DNA of 38,837 nt from Planctomycetota bacterium (GCA_022616055.1 JAKEFM010000024.1:1-38837); one strand, 5' to 3'. Counted from the first letter of the stretch, positions 1-8,047 are shown. Program-made: numbers and translations. The notes: generated by a model not told the origin, from the letters alone.

Positions 1-16
1 CTGAGCGGTCGCGGCG

Positions 17-2782
17 TCAGCCTCCGTCCTCGTCCTGCTCCGTCGCCTGGTCCGCGCGGAGGATCCACGCGACATCGGTCGGTCCGGATTCGGCGAGGCG
101 CACCTCGAGCGTCGCGCGGGCAGGGCGCGTCATCCGCAGGCGCCAGATTCCGGGGCTGAGGTGCCCGACGCGCAGCGTCCCGCCGCGGACTCGGGTGCCG
201 GACCGCGAGCCGTCGAGGGAAGGGAGGACGCGGCCCGAGGAATCCTCGACGCGGACGCTCCCCTCCTCGACGGGCCGCCCGTCCTCCCACCGGACGCTCA
301 CCGCGAGGGCGACCTCCTTCGGGAGGGGGATGTCCCCGAGGTCCCGGATCTCCCCTCCCGCGAGCTCGATTCGCTCGACGCGGACGCCGCGGCCGTCCGC
401 CCAGAGCGTGAGGACGTAGGAGCCGGGGGGGAGTCCCCGGAAGGCGAACTTGCCGCTCGCGCTCTCCCCCTTCCGGCTCGAGCCCGGGGCCCGGTTGTCC
501 GGGTCCCCCTCCCAGGACAGGCGCGCGTGCGGGTTCGCCATCGGCGCGCCGTCGTCCGCCGCCACCTGGCCCCGGATCTCGCCGGAGACGAGGTCGAAGG
601 AGACCTCGAGGTCCACGCCGGAGGTGACCTCGACGGTCCGGCTCGCGCCGGGCGCGGGCGCGCCCGATTCCCTTGCCTGGACCTCGAAGGAGCCCTCGAC
701 GGCGAGCCACAGCTCGAAGGATCCCTCGGCGTCCGTCCTCGCGCTCTTCTGGAATCCCGCGGAGGTCCCTCCCTTCCCCTTCGCCCGGATCTCGACGCCC
801 GGGGCGGGGAGCCCCCCTCGGCGGACGGTCCCGAAGAGCCGCGGGAGAGAGGCGGCGTCCGCGTCGAGGAGGACCTCCGCCATCCCCCCGTCGGGAACCG
901 TCACCTCGGAGGCCCTGGCGCCCGGCTTCGGCGGGAAGAGGCCGGTCGCGTGGGCCTGCCAGGAGGAGGAGGAGGTCTTCTCGAGCGGGAGCGTGCGCGC
1001 CTCGACCCTGTAGGTCCCGGGAGGGAGGGGGAGGATCTCGAACCGGCCGTCGGCGCCGGCGAAGGCCAACCCCTTCGTGGAGCCGCTCGTCGCCCGAGCG
1101 AGGACGGCGAGGGTTCCGGGACGGCCGCCCCCGCCGGCGAGGACCTTCCCGGCGATTCCCGAGGCGGGGCGCAGGGAGATCTCGACCGGGCCGACCTCCC
1201 CCGTCTCCGGGACGAGGTGGTCCCGGCGCGCCTGCTCGAACCCCGGTGCCCACGCCGTGAGGCGGTAGGTGCCCGGTCGGAGGCCGGAGATCTCGAAGCG
1301 TCCCCCCTCCGCCTCGACCTGCTCCGTGGAGCCCTCCGATCCGGCGGGTCCCCTCGCGGAGACCTCCGCCCTCGGAACCGGCGAGCCGCCGGGCCCGACC
1401 ACGCGGCCCGCGATCGCGCGTCCCGGGTGGACGCGGAGGATCGCCTCGCCGGAGGGCGCTCCCTCCTCCGCGAGGATCCAATCGGAACGGGCCGGCGCGA
1501 AGCCCTCGGCCCGGGCGAGGACCCGGAACCACCCGTTGGACGGGAGGAGGATCGAGAAGGCGCCCGACGCGTCCGAGGTCGAGGAGGTCCCGGCCACGGA
1601 TTGCCAGGGCTGGTTCGCGCGGGGCGCCGGCGACCCGCCTCGAGGGAGGTCGCGGGGTCTCTCCAGGTTCAGGATCGCGCCGGGTACCGGCCGGTCGTCC
1701 GCGGCGAGAACGCGACCGGCCACGCGGAGGCGTCGGGTCATGCGCACGGCGTGTTCCCCCGGTCCGGCCGTCGCCGCGACCTCGGGGGAGGCGAGGCTCC
1801 CGGTCCAGGCCGTGAGGGTTCCCGTTTCCCCCGAGGGGCGCGGACCGAGACGGAATCGCCCGGATTCGTCCGTCTCGCCTCGGACGGGCTCCCCGCCCCC
1901 CGCCCCCTCGTAGCGGACCTCCGCCCCGGGGACCGGCCGATCCGAGGGGTCGAGGACGGTGCCTGCGACCAAGGAGCCCTTCCGGAAGCGCAGCTCGATG
2001 CCCTCGGAGGTCTTTCCCTCCCCGACGAGGAGGCCCTCCCTCGACACGGGGGAGAGCCCGTTGCGGGAGGCGGTGATGCGCAGGTTGCCGGGAGGAATCC
2101 CCTCGAGGCGGAAGGCGCCGTTCGAATCGGCCTGCGCCGCCGTCCCGCCCCAACCGAGGAGCGGGGCGAGCCTCGACCAGGCTCCCGGGGGAATCGCGCG
2201 GACGTCGGCCCCCGTCGCGGGCTCGCCGTCGGGAAGGAGGACCGTCCCCTCGACGATCCCCGGTCGCAGGAGCGCGATCCGTCCCGCCTGGACCGGACGG
2301 TTCCAGGAGGGGCGCATCCCGTGGACGAGCGTCGGCGCGAAGCCGGTCGCGGAGGCGAGGACGCCGACCTCCGCCGTCGGGCCGCGAGGCGCCTCTCTCG
2401 CGGGAAGGGGGAGGCGGAAGGAGCCCTCCTCGCTGGTCCGGGCCTCCGCGACCGTCGCCGCGTCCGACCCGATCGCGCCGGCGACCCGCGCCCCCGCGAT
2501 CGGGCGACCCGCCGAGTCGCACACGCTCCCCTGCACCTCGACGAAGAACGCCGCGCTCCGCTCCGGCGGACGGCGCTCGGGTTCCTCCCCCCTTCCGGAG
2601 GGGACGCGCACCGGGTCGGGGCTCCTCGCGGGAGGCGGACCCGGCTCCGCCGCCGGCGGGACGACGACCTCGCCCCCTCCGACCGCCGTCGGGGGAGCAC
2701 CCGGCGGGTCGCTCCGGAGCAGGAGGGCCGCCGCGAGGATGCCGAGGAGGAGGAGGGTGACGGGGGCCGCGTACCGCCGCAT
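17..2782 (-). CDS. Exported protein with about eight carboxypeptidase-regulatory-like repeats
   Basis: A 921-residue protein. It starts with MRRYAAPVTLLLLG and a hydrophobic stretch (about residues 7-22), which is a signal peptide or N-terminal membrane anchor. A Pro/Arg-rich spacer follows, then at least eight Ig-like repeats of about 90 residues. Each repeat has the pattern G-x-V-x(n)-G-x-P-x-x-G/R-A-x-V near its start and D-x-x-G-x-F-x(4-8)-P-x-G-x-Y/L near its end, as in CarboxypepD_reg (PF13620-type) beta-sandwich modules. No catalytic domain is visible, so a structural, surface-adhesive or ligand-binding role outside the cytoplasm is inferred. It lies downstream of the beta-lactamase/amidohydrolase gene on the same strand, separated by 83 bases that hold a hairpin and a TAGAAT box, so it may have its own promoter. 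The domain type is fairly sure; the biological role is unknown. Confidence 0.82.
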   Translation of the reverse strand: MRRYAAPVTLLLLGILAAALLLRSDPPGAPPTAVGGGEVVVPPAAEPGPPPARSPDPVRVPSGRGEEPERRPPERSAAFFVEVQGSVCDSAGRPIAGARVAGAIGSDAATVAEARTSEEGSFRLPLPAREAPRGPTAEVGVLASATGFAPTLVHGMRPSWNRPVQAGRIALLRPGIVEGTVLLPDGEPATGADVRAIPPGAWSRLAPLLGWGGTAAQADSNGAFRLEGIPPGNLRITASRNGLSPVSREGLLVGEGKTSEGIELRFRKGSLVAGTVLDPSDRPVPGAEVRYEGAGGGEPVRGETDESGRFRLGPRPSGETGTLTAWTGSLASPEVAATAGPGEHAVRMTRRLRVAGRVLAADDRPVPGAILNLERPRDLPRGGSPAPRANQPWQSVAGTSSTSDASGAFSILLPSNGWFRVLARAEGFAPARSDWILAEEGAPSGEAILRVHPGRAIAGRVVGPGGSPVPRAEVSARGPAGSEGSTEQVEAEGGRFEISGLRPGTYRLTAWAPGFEQARRDHLVPETGEVGPVEISLRPASGIAGKVLAGGGGRPGTLAVLARATSGSTKGLAFAGADGRFEILPLPPGTYRVEARTLPLEKTSSSSWQAHATGLFPPKPGARASEVTVPDGGMAEVLLDADAASLPRLFGTVRRGGLPAPGVEIRAKGKGGTSAGFQKSARTDAEGSFELWLAVEGSFEVQARESGAPAPGASRTVEVTSGVDLEVSFDLVSGEIRGQVAADDGAPMANPHARLSWEGDPDNRAPGSSRKGESASGKFAFRGLPPGSYVLTLWADGRGVRVERIELAGGEIRDLGDIPLPKEVALAVSVRWEDGRPVEEGSVRVEDSSGRVLPSLDGSRSGTRVRGGTLRVGHLSPGIWRLRMTRPARATLEVRLAESGPTDVAWILRADQATEQDEDGG

Positions 2783-2797
2783 GGGGACCCGAGGGAG

Positions 2798-2803
2798 ATT
2801 CTA
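2798..2803 (-). promoter_or_regulatory. Candidate -10 box (TAGAAT) for the exported repeat protein
   Basis: Read on the minus strand, TAGAAT matches five of six bases of TATAAT. It sits in a conspicuous AT-rich patch about 15 bases before the ATG at 2782. I could not find a convincing -35 at 16-18 bases, so this is only a candidate. Confidence 0.28.
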
Positions 2804-2811
2804 ATTCGACC

Positions 2812-2848
2812 CGCGGCGGCCGGTTCTCGCGCGCGGCTCACCGCCGCG
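2812..2848 (-). terminator. Hairpin after the beta-lactamase/amidohydrolase gene
   Basis: CGCGGCGG (2812-2819) and CCGCCGCG (2841-2848) form a perfect 8-bp stem with a 21-base loop, 17 bases past the stop codon of the upstream minus-strand gene. No T-run follows, only a modest AT-rich stretch. It could end transcription of the upstream gene, but GC-rich hairpins also arise by chance at this base composition. Confidence 0.33.
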
Positions 2849-2865
2849 ATCGAGCGGGGGGTGCC

Positions 2866-5355
2866 TTACCGGGCGCCGTCCCATCCCGGGCCCCGAAGCG
2901 CGCGGCCCGGGAGCGCCCCCGTGTGCCGGTCGCCCTCGACGACGACCTCGCCGTTGACGATCACGGCCCGGAAGCCCCGCGGCGAGAGACGCGGGCTCTC
3001 GAACGTCGCGCGGTCCTCGAGTTTCCCGAGGTCGAACACCGCGACGTCGGCGGCGAGGCCCCGGGCGAGGATCCCGCGGTCGCGGATCCCGAGCTTCCTC
3101 GCGGGGCGGGAGGTCATCTTCGCGATCGCCTCCTCCAGGGGGAGGACCTTCTCGTCGCGGACGTAGCGGGCGAGGATCCGCGAGAAGGTCCCGGACCGCC
3201 TGGGATGGCCGGTCCCGGACGGCGACTCGGGGCCGGCGCCCGCGTCGGAGCCGACGTGGATCCAGGGGACCCGCATCGCGGTGCGGACGTCCTCCTCCGA
3301 CATCTTGAAGTAGAGGGCGCCGACGTCGAGGTTCTCCTCGACGAGGAGGTCGATCACCGCGTCGCGCGGATCCTTCCCGAGGGTGGCGGCCGCCTCGGCG
3401 ACCGTCTTCCCGAGGAAGCGGCGGTTCGCCGCGGTCGCGACGGAGGAGATCCGCACCTGCTCCCAGGTGTCGAGCGACCGGGTGAAGGAGTGGTCGCCCG
3501 ACGCTCCCGCGTCCATCTGCGCCTTGACCTTCGCCCTCGTCTCCGGATCGCGGAGCCTCCGGAGGAACGCCTCCTCCCCCCCCTCGTGCGCCCAGTCGGG
3601 GACGGTCGCCGTGAGGGAGGTCGAGCTCGCCGTGTAGGGGTACTGGTCGGCCGTCACGTCGAGCCCGCGGCCGCGCGCCGCCTCGATCCGGGCGATCACC
3701 TCGGGCATCCGCTTCCAATTCGCCTTCCCCGAGCACTTCAGGTGGAAGATCTCGACGGGGAGGCCCGCCCGCTCCCCGATCGCGACCGCCTCGTCGACCG
3801 CGTCGAGGACCTCGTCCCCTTCCCCCCGGATATGGCTCGCGTAGATCCCGCCGTGGCGCGCGGCGACGGAGGCGAGCGCGACGAGCTCCTCCGTCGTCGC
3901 GTAGCTCGCCGGCGGGTAGATGAGGGCGCTCGTCAGGCCGAGGGCCCCCGCGCGCATCGCGCGCTCGACGAGCCCCCGCATCTGGGCGAGCTCCGCCGCG
4001 GTCGGCGCGCGGTTCGCCTTCCCGAGGACGAGACGGCGCACCTGGCCGGAGCCGACGAACGTCCCGTAGTTGATCGCGATCCCGGCGCTCTCGAGCCGTG
4101 CGAGGTACTCCCCGATCTCGTCGATCGGGCAGGGGGTCCCCGACTCCCCCGTGATCGCCGTCGTGCACCCCATCCGGACCTTGCTCTCGGCCTGGCCGTC
4201 CCGGGGGAGGTCCCCGCCGGAGTGGTCGAGGACGTCGAGGAACCCGGGCGCGACGATGCACCCGGTCGCGTCGATCGTGCGCGCCGCCCGCACGTTCGCC
4301 GGGACCTTCCCGACCGCGACGATCCGCCCGGCGCGGATCGCGAGGTCGCCCGGCGCCGCGGGAGCGCCCGTCCCGTCGACGATCGTGCCGCCGCGGATCC
4401 AGAGGTCGGCGGCGAGCCCCTCCTCCGCGGATTCCCCGCCGTCGACGGCGAGGTGGGCCGGGACCCGGACGCCGAGACCCGAGAAGGCGATCTCGGCCGC
4501 CGCCGCCCCGAAGTGGTCCCAGACGATCCGGGCGACCTCGGTGATCGCGGCCTCTCCGCGGCCGGAGGCGGAGCCCGCCGTCATGACGGCGAGGGCGAAG
4601 GGCCGTCGCGGCCGGTAGACGATCCCGACGTCGCAGGCGACGCCCGGGATCGACCCGGTCTTGTTCGCGACGACGGTCCCCGGCGGGAGGGCCGCCGCGA
4701 TCGGGCCGGGCTTCTTCCGCTTGAGGGTGGCGAGGACGTCGAGGGAGGTCGAGCGGGGGAGGAACTCGTCGCGGAAGAGCCCCTCGAGGAGGCGGGCCGC
4801 CTCGCGCGGGGTCGAGACGTTCTCCTCGCCCCGGGCCTGGGCCGCCGTGTCCATCATCCGGCGCCGCACCCGCGTCTTCTCGAATCCCCATCCCTCGAGC
4901 GTGCGATTGACGCTCTCGAGCCCGACGCGGTCGAGGAGCACGTTCGTCGCCGTGTTGTCGCTCTCGAGGATCATCAGCGTCGCGAGGTCGCGCAGGCTGA
5001 ACCGGCTCGACTCGGCCCGGAGGCGGCCGAGGACGCCGCTCCCCCCGACCTGCTCGTCGTCGTGGATCACGCGGAGGTCGTCGAGGTCGAGCTTCCCCTC
5101 CCTCGCCTGCCGGTGGACCTCGACGAGGATCGGGATCTTGATGCTCGAGGCCTGGGGGAAGACCTCGTCCGCGCGGAGGGAGAGTTCCTCCCCGGTGGCG
5201 AGGTCCTTGGCGTACAGGCCGAGGCGCCCGTCGAAGGCCGCCGCGACGCGCTCGATCTCGGCCTTGGCGCGTGAACCCTCGCTGGGCGGGGACGCCGGAG
5301 GGAAGGAGAGTCGCAATGCCGCCGCCGCGACCAGGGGCACGAGGGAGACATTCAT
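2866..5355 (-). CDS. Fusion of a class A beta-lactamase-like serine hydrolase with a D-aminoacylase-type amidohydrolase
   Basis: An 829-residue protein in two parts. Residues about 25-290 are a beta-lactamase2-type (PF13354) serine hydrolase with S70-x-x-K73, S132-D-N and K232-T-G. The omega loop is short and I see no clear E-x-x-L-N motif; only E177/E178 and N179 before STP are close. Residues about 315-829 are an amidohydrolase like N-acyl-D-amino-acid deacylase, with the usual N-terminal strand pattern (DLWIRGGTIVDGTG), H508 in SHIRGEGD, H538 in FHLK and a late SDAG aspartate. The usual H-x-H after PGF(I/L)D is changed to L-D-H. The ATG at 5355 has GGGGAG about ten bases upstream and is followed by a mildly hydrophobic segment, so export is possible. 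Together the domains suggest attack on beta-lactam-like or D-amino-acid-containing compounds such as peptidoglycan peptides, but this is inference. The next longer open frame upstream is noncoding in character. Confidence 0.83.
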   Translation of the reverse strand: MNVSLVPLVAAAALRLSFPPASPPSEGSRAKAEIERVAAAFDGRLGLYAKDLATGEELSLRADEVFPQASSIKIPILVEVHRQAREGKLDLDDLRVIHDDEQVGGSGVLGRLRAESSRFSLRDLATLMILESDNTATNVLLDRVGLESVNRTLEGWGFEKTRVRRRMMDTAAQARGEENVSTPREAARLLEGLFRDEFLPRSTSLDVLATLKRKKPGPIAAALPPGTVVANKTGSIPGVACDVGIVYRPRRPFALAVMTAGSASGRGEAAITEVARIVWDHFGAAAAEIAFSGLGVRVPAHLAVDGGESAEEGLAADLWIRGGTIVDGTGAPAAPGDLAIRAGRIVAVGKVPANVRAARTIDATGCIVAPGFLDVLDHSGGDLPRDGQAESKVRMGCTTAITGESGTPCPIDEIGEYLARLESAGIAINYGTFVGSGQVRRLVLGKANRAPTAAELAQMRGLVERAMRAGALGLTSALIYPPASYATTEELVALASVAARHGGIYASHIRGEGDEVLDAVDEAVAIGERAGLPVEIFHLKCSGKANWKRMPEVIARIEAARGRGLDVTADQYPYTASSTSLTATVPDWAHEGGEEAFLRRLRDPETRAKVKAQMDAGASGDHSFTRSLDTWEQVRISSVATAANRRFLGKTVAEAAATLGKDPRDAVIDLLVEENLDVGALYFKMSEEDVRTAMRVPWIHVGSDAGAGPESPSGTGHPRRSGTFSRILARYVRDEKVLPLEEAIAKMTSRPARKLGIRDRGILARGLAADVAVFDLGKLEDRATFESPRLSPRGFRAVIVNGEVVVEGDRHTGALPGRALRGPGWDGAR

Positions 5356-5360
5356 GCTGT

Positions 5361-5420
5361 GGGTCACTCCCCGGATGGGAACAGGTCGACGCGATCGGAT
5401 GAACGGGTCACTCGTCCGGA
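5361..5420. repeat. Pair of short direct repeats upstream of the beta-lactamase fusion
   Basis: GGGTCACTCCCCGGA (5361-5375) and GGGTCACTCGTCCGGA (5405-5420) recur 44 bases apart in the gap between the DUF5615 gene and the beta-lactamase fusion. The first nine bases are identical. They may be tandem binding sites for a regulator of the fusion gene; chance cannot be excluded. Confidence 0.3.
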
Positions 5421-5441
5421 GGGGGCGGGCATCCCCGGGAG

Positions 5442-5831
5442 TCAGGTTCCTGGCGGCCGGCCGGGGCGGATCCGGATCCGAGTACGGCCGATGATGACGA
5501 GGGCTCCCCGAAGATCCTCTTCCTTCGCCTCCGAGAAGAGGCGGGCGAGGGCGGACTGGACCTCCTCGACTGTCGTCGGCCAGACGCGGAGCCGGATCAC
5601 TCCCCAGTGGCTGCCGACGGGAAAGGTGCGCCGGTCCGCGAAATCCTCGTCGAAGGTGAGGAGGACGGCGCGGTGCTCCTGCGCCCACGCGAAGAGGTCC
5701 TCGTCCGGTTTCCCTCCGAGGCCCTCCTCGACCGCGTGCCAGACGGTCCAGGATTCCCTCTCGCTTCGGACCCACGCCGCCACCGCCCGAGGGACATTCT
5801 GATCAAGGAAGAGGCGGAAGCCCTCAGGCAC
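5442..5831 (-). CDS. DUF5615 PIN-like protein (probable toxin of a type II pair)
   Basis: A 129-residue protein with the DUF5615 hallmarks: an N-terminal FLDQN segment (acidic residue of the PIN-like fold), HAVEEGLGGKPDEDLFAWA, and LLTFDEDFADRR, ending in a strand preceding a basic tail. DUF5615 proteins are predicted PIN-like RNases and are usually encoded next to DUF433 proteins, as here. The start is GTG at 5831. It overlaps the last eight bases of the upstream DUF433 gene, which indicates translational coupling. The distal part (RTRIRIRPGRPPGT) is basic and may not be conserved. RNase activity has not been shown from sequence. Confidence 0.85.
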   Translation of the reverse strand: MPEGFRLFLDQNVPRAVAAWVRSERESWTVWHAVEEGLGGKPDEDLFAWAQEHRAVLLTFDEDFADRRTFPVGSHWGVIRLRVWPTTVEEVQSALARLFSEAKEEDLRGALVIIGRTRIRIRPGRPPGT

Positions 5832-6048
5832 GCCGGAGGACTCTCTCCTCGTCGATGACCTGGGACGCGTACTCGAGCGCGGCCGCGACGTCCTCCCGGG
5901 TCAGTTCCGGATAGGCGCCGAGGACCCTCTCGATGGAGTACCCGCCCGCGATCATCCCGAGGATGTTCGTGACGAGGATGCGCGTTCCCCTGATGCAAGG
6001 CTTGCCGGCGCATATCCTCGGATCGACGCTGATCCGGTCGTCGCTCAT
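5824..6048 (-). CDS. DUF433 protein (probable antitoxin)
   Basis: A 74-residue protein with the diagnostic DUF433 segment DPRICAGKPCIRGTRI near the N-terminus, then a GYSIERVLGAYPELTREDVAAAL stretch typical of the helix-turn-helix-like antitoxin fold. I chose the ATG at 6048 because AGAGG lies about seven bases upstream; an in-frame ATG seven codons earlier is possible. It is the first gene of a two-gene unit with the DUF5615 gene and diverges from aroF. DUF433 antitoxins often repress their own operon, which would place an operator in the 6049-6144 gap; this is inferred. Confidence 0.88.
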   Translation of the reverse strand: MSDDRISVDPRICAGKPCIRGTRILVTNILGMIAGGYSIERVLGAYPELTREDVAAALEYASQVIDEERVLRRA

Positions 6049-6094
6049 TCCGAAACCTCTGGAGGCCATCGTACCGCGTGCCGGACCCCGGGGA

Positions 6095-6117
6095 GGCGAG
6101 GGGAGTCGGGCCTCGCC
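6095..6117. repeat. Inverted repeat between the DUF433 gene and aroF
   Basis: GGCGAGG (6095-6101) and CCTCGCC (6111-6117) form a perfect 7-bp dyad with a nine-base centre in the divergent intergenic region. It could be an operator for the toxin-antitoxin-like pair or a structure in the leader of either transcript. Confidence 0.28.
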
Positions 6118-6144
6118 GCCGAAGTCGAGTCCCGCTCGCGCCGA

Positions 6145-6173
6145 TTGATCCGGGTTGGCACGCGGTTTACAGT
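6145..6173 (+). promoter_or_regulatory. Candidate sigma-70-type promoter for the aroF-tpiA unit
   Basis: TTGATC (6145-6150) and TACAGT (6168-6173) each match four of six consensus bases and are separated by exactly 17 bases. They lie on the plus strand in the divergent gap, with transcription expected to start near 6180. If this is right, the upstream TTG of the aroF frame at 6145 cannot be the translation start. Confidence 0.5.
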
Positions 6174-6201
6174 CTCTCCCCCTTTCGCGATCCCGACTCC
6201 C

Positions 6202-7239
6202 CTGATCCTCGTCCTTCAGGCGGGTGCGGACCGCGCCGCCCGGGACCGGATCGTCCGCCGGGTGGAGGAGCTCGGTTTCCGCGCCTCCCCCGTCGAGGGG
6301 GCATCCCCTCCCGTCCTCTGCGTCCTCGGCGCGGACGGGCGGACCGATCCTTCCCTCTTCCGGGCGCTCCCCGGCGTCGAGAGGGTGATCCCCCTCGGCA
6401 AGCCCTACCCCCTCGTCTCGCGGGAGTCGCGGAGGGGGGACGCCGCGGTCGCCGTCCGCGATCTCCGGATCGGAGCCGGATCCTTCGTCACGATCGCGGG
6501 ACCCTGCGCGGTCGAGGACCGCGAGACGACCTTCGCGATCGCGCGCGCGGTCCGGGACGCGGGAGCGGCGGTCCTCCGCGGAGGGGCGTTCAAGCCGCGC
6601 TCCTCCCCCTACGCCTTCCGCGGCCTCGGAGAGGAGGGGCTCCGGATCCTCGCGGAGGCGGGGGGCGAATTCGGCCTCGCCGTCGTGACGGAGGTGATGG
6701 AGGCGCGCGACGTCGGGCTCGTCTCGAGGTACGCCGACCTCCTCCAGGTCGGCTCGCGGAACATGCAGAACTACGCCCTCCTCGCCGAGGTCGGGCGCTC
6801 GGGGAAGCCCGTGCTCCTCAAGCGGGGCATGGCCGCGACGATCGAAGACCTCCTCCTCTCGGCCGAGCACGTGGCGGAAGCGGGCGGCCGGGACGTGATC
6901 CTGTGCGAGCGCGGCGTGCGGGGCTTCGACGACGCGACGCGCAACCTCCTCGACCTCGCCGCGGTCCCGGCGCTGAAGCGCCTCACCCCGCTCCCCGTGA
7001 TCGTCGACCCCTCCCACGCGACGGGGCGGGCCGAGCTCGTCGCGCCGATGGCGAAGGCCGCCGTCTGCGCGGGGGCCGACGGGGTGATGATCGAGGTCCA
7101 CCCCGCCCCGGACCGCGCGAAGAGCGACGGCCGGCAGGCGCTCCTCCCCGAGGCCTTCGCCGCGCTCCTGCGGGACCTCGGCCCTCTCGTCGCGCTCGAG
7201 GGGAAGACCCTCGCCGAGCCCTCGCGGGTCCGCGCATGA
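6202..7239 (+). CDS. aroF: 3-deoxy-7-phosphoheptulonate (DAHP) synthase, type I-beta
   Basis: DAHP synthase condenses phosphoenolpyruvate and erythrose-4-phosphate, the first step of the shikimate pathway. An N-terminal ferredoxin-like regulatory domain (LILVLQAGADRAARDRIV up to about GKPYPLVSRES) is followed by the catalytic barrel with IAGPCAVE, RGGAFKPRSSPYAF, VGSRNMQN, LLKRGM, CERG, PVIVDPSHATGR and GVMIEVHP. This is the AroF/aroG-type family with an N-terminal feedback domain. The start is uncertain. The frame is open from a TTG at 6145, but a promoter-like sequence covers 6145-6173, and the family's first strand begins at the CTG at 6202, so I prefer 6202. No Shine-Dalgarno is visible there. 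The stop overlaps the tpiA ATG (ATGA). Confidence 0.93.
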   Translation: MILVLQAGADRAARDRIVRRVEELGFRASPVEGASPPVLCVLGADGRTDPSLFRALPGVERVIPLGKPYPLVSRESRRGDAAVAVRDLRIGAGSFVTIAGPCAVEDRETTFAIARAVRDAGAAVLRGGAFKPRSSPYAFRGLGEEGLRILAEAGGEFGLAVVTEVMEARDVGLVSRYADLLQVGSRNMQNYALLAEVGRSGKPVLLKRGMAATIEDLLLSAEHVAEAGGRDVILCERGVRGFDDATRNLLDLAAVPALKRLTPLPVIVDPSHATGRAELVAPMAKAAVCAGADGVMIEVHPAPDRAKSDGRQALLPEAFAALLRDLGPLVALEGKTLAEPSRVRA

Positions 7240-8000
7240 GCCGGCGCCGCTCCTTCGTCGCGGGGAACTGGAAGATGAACCTCAACCGCGCGGGGGCGGT
7301 CACCCTCGCGCGCGCGGTCCGGGAGCACGCGGCGAGCTGCGCCGGGGTCGACTGCGCCGTCTTCCCGCCGTTCGTCTACCTCGCCGAGGTCGCCGCGGCA
7401 CTCTCCGGCTCGAGGGTGCGCGCCGGCGCCCAGGACGTCTGGACGGAGAAGAAGGGCGCCTTCACGGGGGAGGTCTCCGCCGAGATGATCCGCGACTGCG
7501 GGGCGAGCCTCGTCCTCGTCGGCCACTCCGAGCGGCGGCACGTCCTCGGGGAGGGGGACGACCTCGTCGCGAGGAAGCTCCGCGCGGCCCTCGACGGGGG
7601 CCTCGAGGCGATCCTCTGCATCGGGGAGAAGCTCAAGGAGCGGGAGGGAGGCTCGACGGAGGCCGTCCTCGGCAGGCAGTTCCGCACGGCGTTCAAGGAC
7701 CTCGCCCCGGCCGAGTTCCCTCGCGTCTCGATCGCCTACGAGCCGGTCTGGGCGATCGGGACGGGGAGGAACGCGACCCCCGCCCAGGCGCAGGAAGTGC
7801 ACGCGTTCGTCCGGAAGCTCGTCGCGGAGCGGTTCGGCCCCGCCTCCGCCGAGGGCTCCCGGATCCTGTACGGGGGCTCCGTCACCCCGGAGAATGCCGG
7901 CGAGCTCCTGGCCGGGCCGGACGTCGACGGAGTCCTCGTCGGCGGGGCGAGCCTCGACGCCGCGAAGTTCGCCGGGATCCTCGATTCGGACCGACGGTAG
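7236..8000 (+). CDS. tpiA: Triosephosphate isomerase
   Basis: This enzyme interconverts dihydroxyacetone phosphate and glyceraldehyde-3-phosphate in glycolysis and gluconeogenesis. At 254 residues it has normal TIM length. All key residues are visible: N11 and K13 in AGNWKMN, catalytic H97 in VGHSERR, catalytic E169 in AYEPVWAIGTG, and the phosphate-binding YGGSV and GVLVGGASL segments. The ATG overlaps the aroF stop by four bases, so it is translationally coupled to aroF. The downstream secG gene follows after 47 bases containing a GC-rich hairpin. Confidence 0.98.
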   Translation: MSRRRSFVAGNWKMNLNRAGAVTLARAVREHAASCAGVDCAVFPPFVYLAEVAAALSGSRVRAGAQDVWTEKKGAFTGEVSAEMIRDCGASLVLVGHSERRHVLGEGDDLVARKLRAALDGGLEAILCIGEKLKEREGGSTEAVLGRQFRTAFKDLAPAEFPRVSIAYEPVWAIGTGRNATPAQAQEVHAFVRKLVAERFGPASAEGSRILYGGSVTPENAGELLAGPDVDGVLVGGASLDAAKFAGILDSDRR

Positions 8001-8010
8001 CATGCGTCGC

Positions 8011-8031
8011 GCCGGCCGCCCTCCGGCCGGC
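8011..8031 (+). other. Perfect GC hairpin between tpiA and secG
   Basis: GCCGGCCG (8011-8018), a CCCTC loop and CGGCCGGC (8024-8031) form a perfect 8-bp stem, directly before the secG Shine-Dalgarno (GGGAG, 8035-8039). No T-run follows. It could be a weak terminator, an mRNA-stability element or a modulator of secG translation. Confidence 0.4.
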
Positions 8032-8047
8032 CGCGGGAGTTGACCCC

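Noticed and set aside
2801-4891. A 696-residue open frame on the same strand as the amidohydrolase, in another phase
   Set aside because: Composition is almost all Arg, Gly, Pro, Asp and Glu with no motif; it is a frame shadow of the real gene.
161-5274. Very long open frames antisense to the repeat protein and the beta-lactamase fusion
   Set aside because: They are rich in Arg, Gly and Pro and show no domains. Long empty frames are expected on the opposite strand at this GC content.
6068-6073. TACGAT (minus strand) as -10 of the DUF433 gene
   Set aside because: No -35-like sequence lies at a usable distance, so I did not list it as a promoter.
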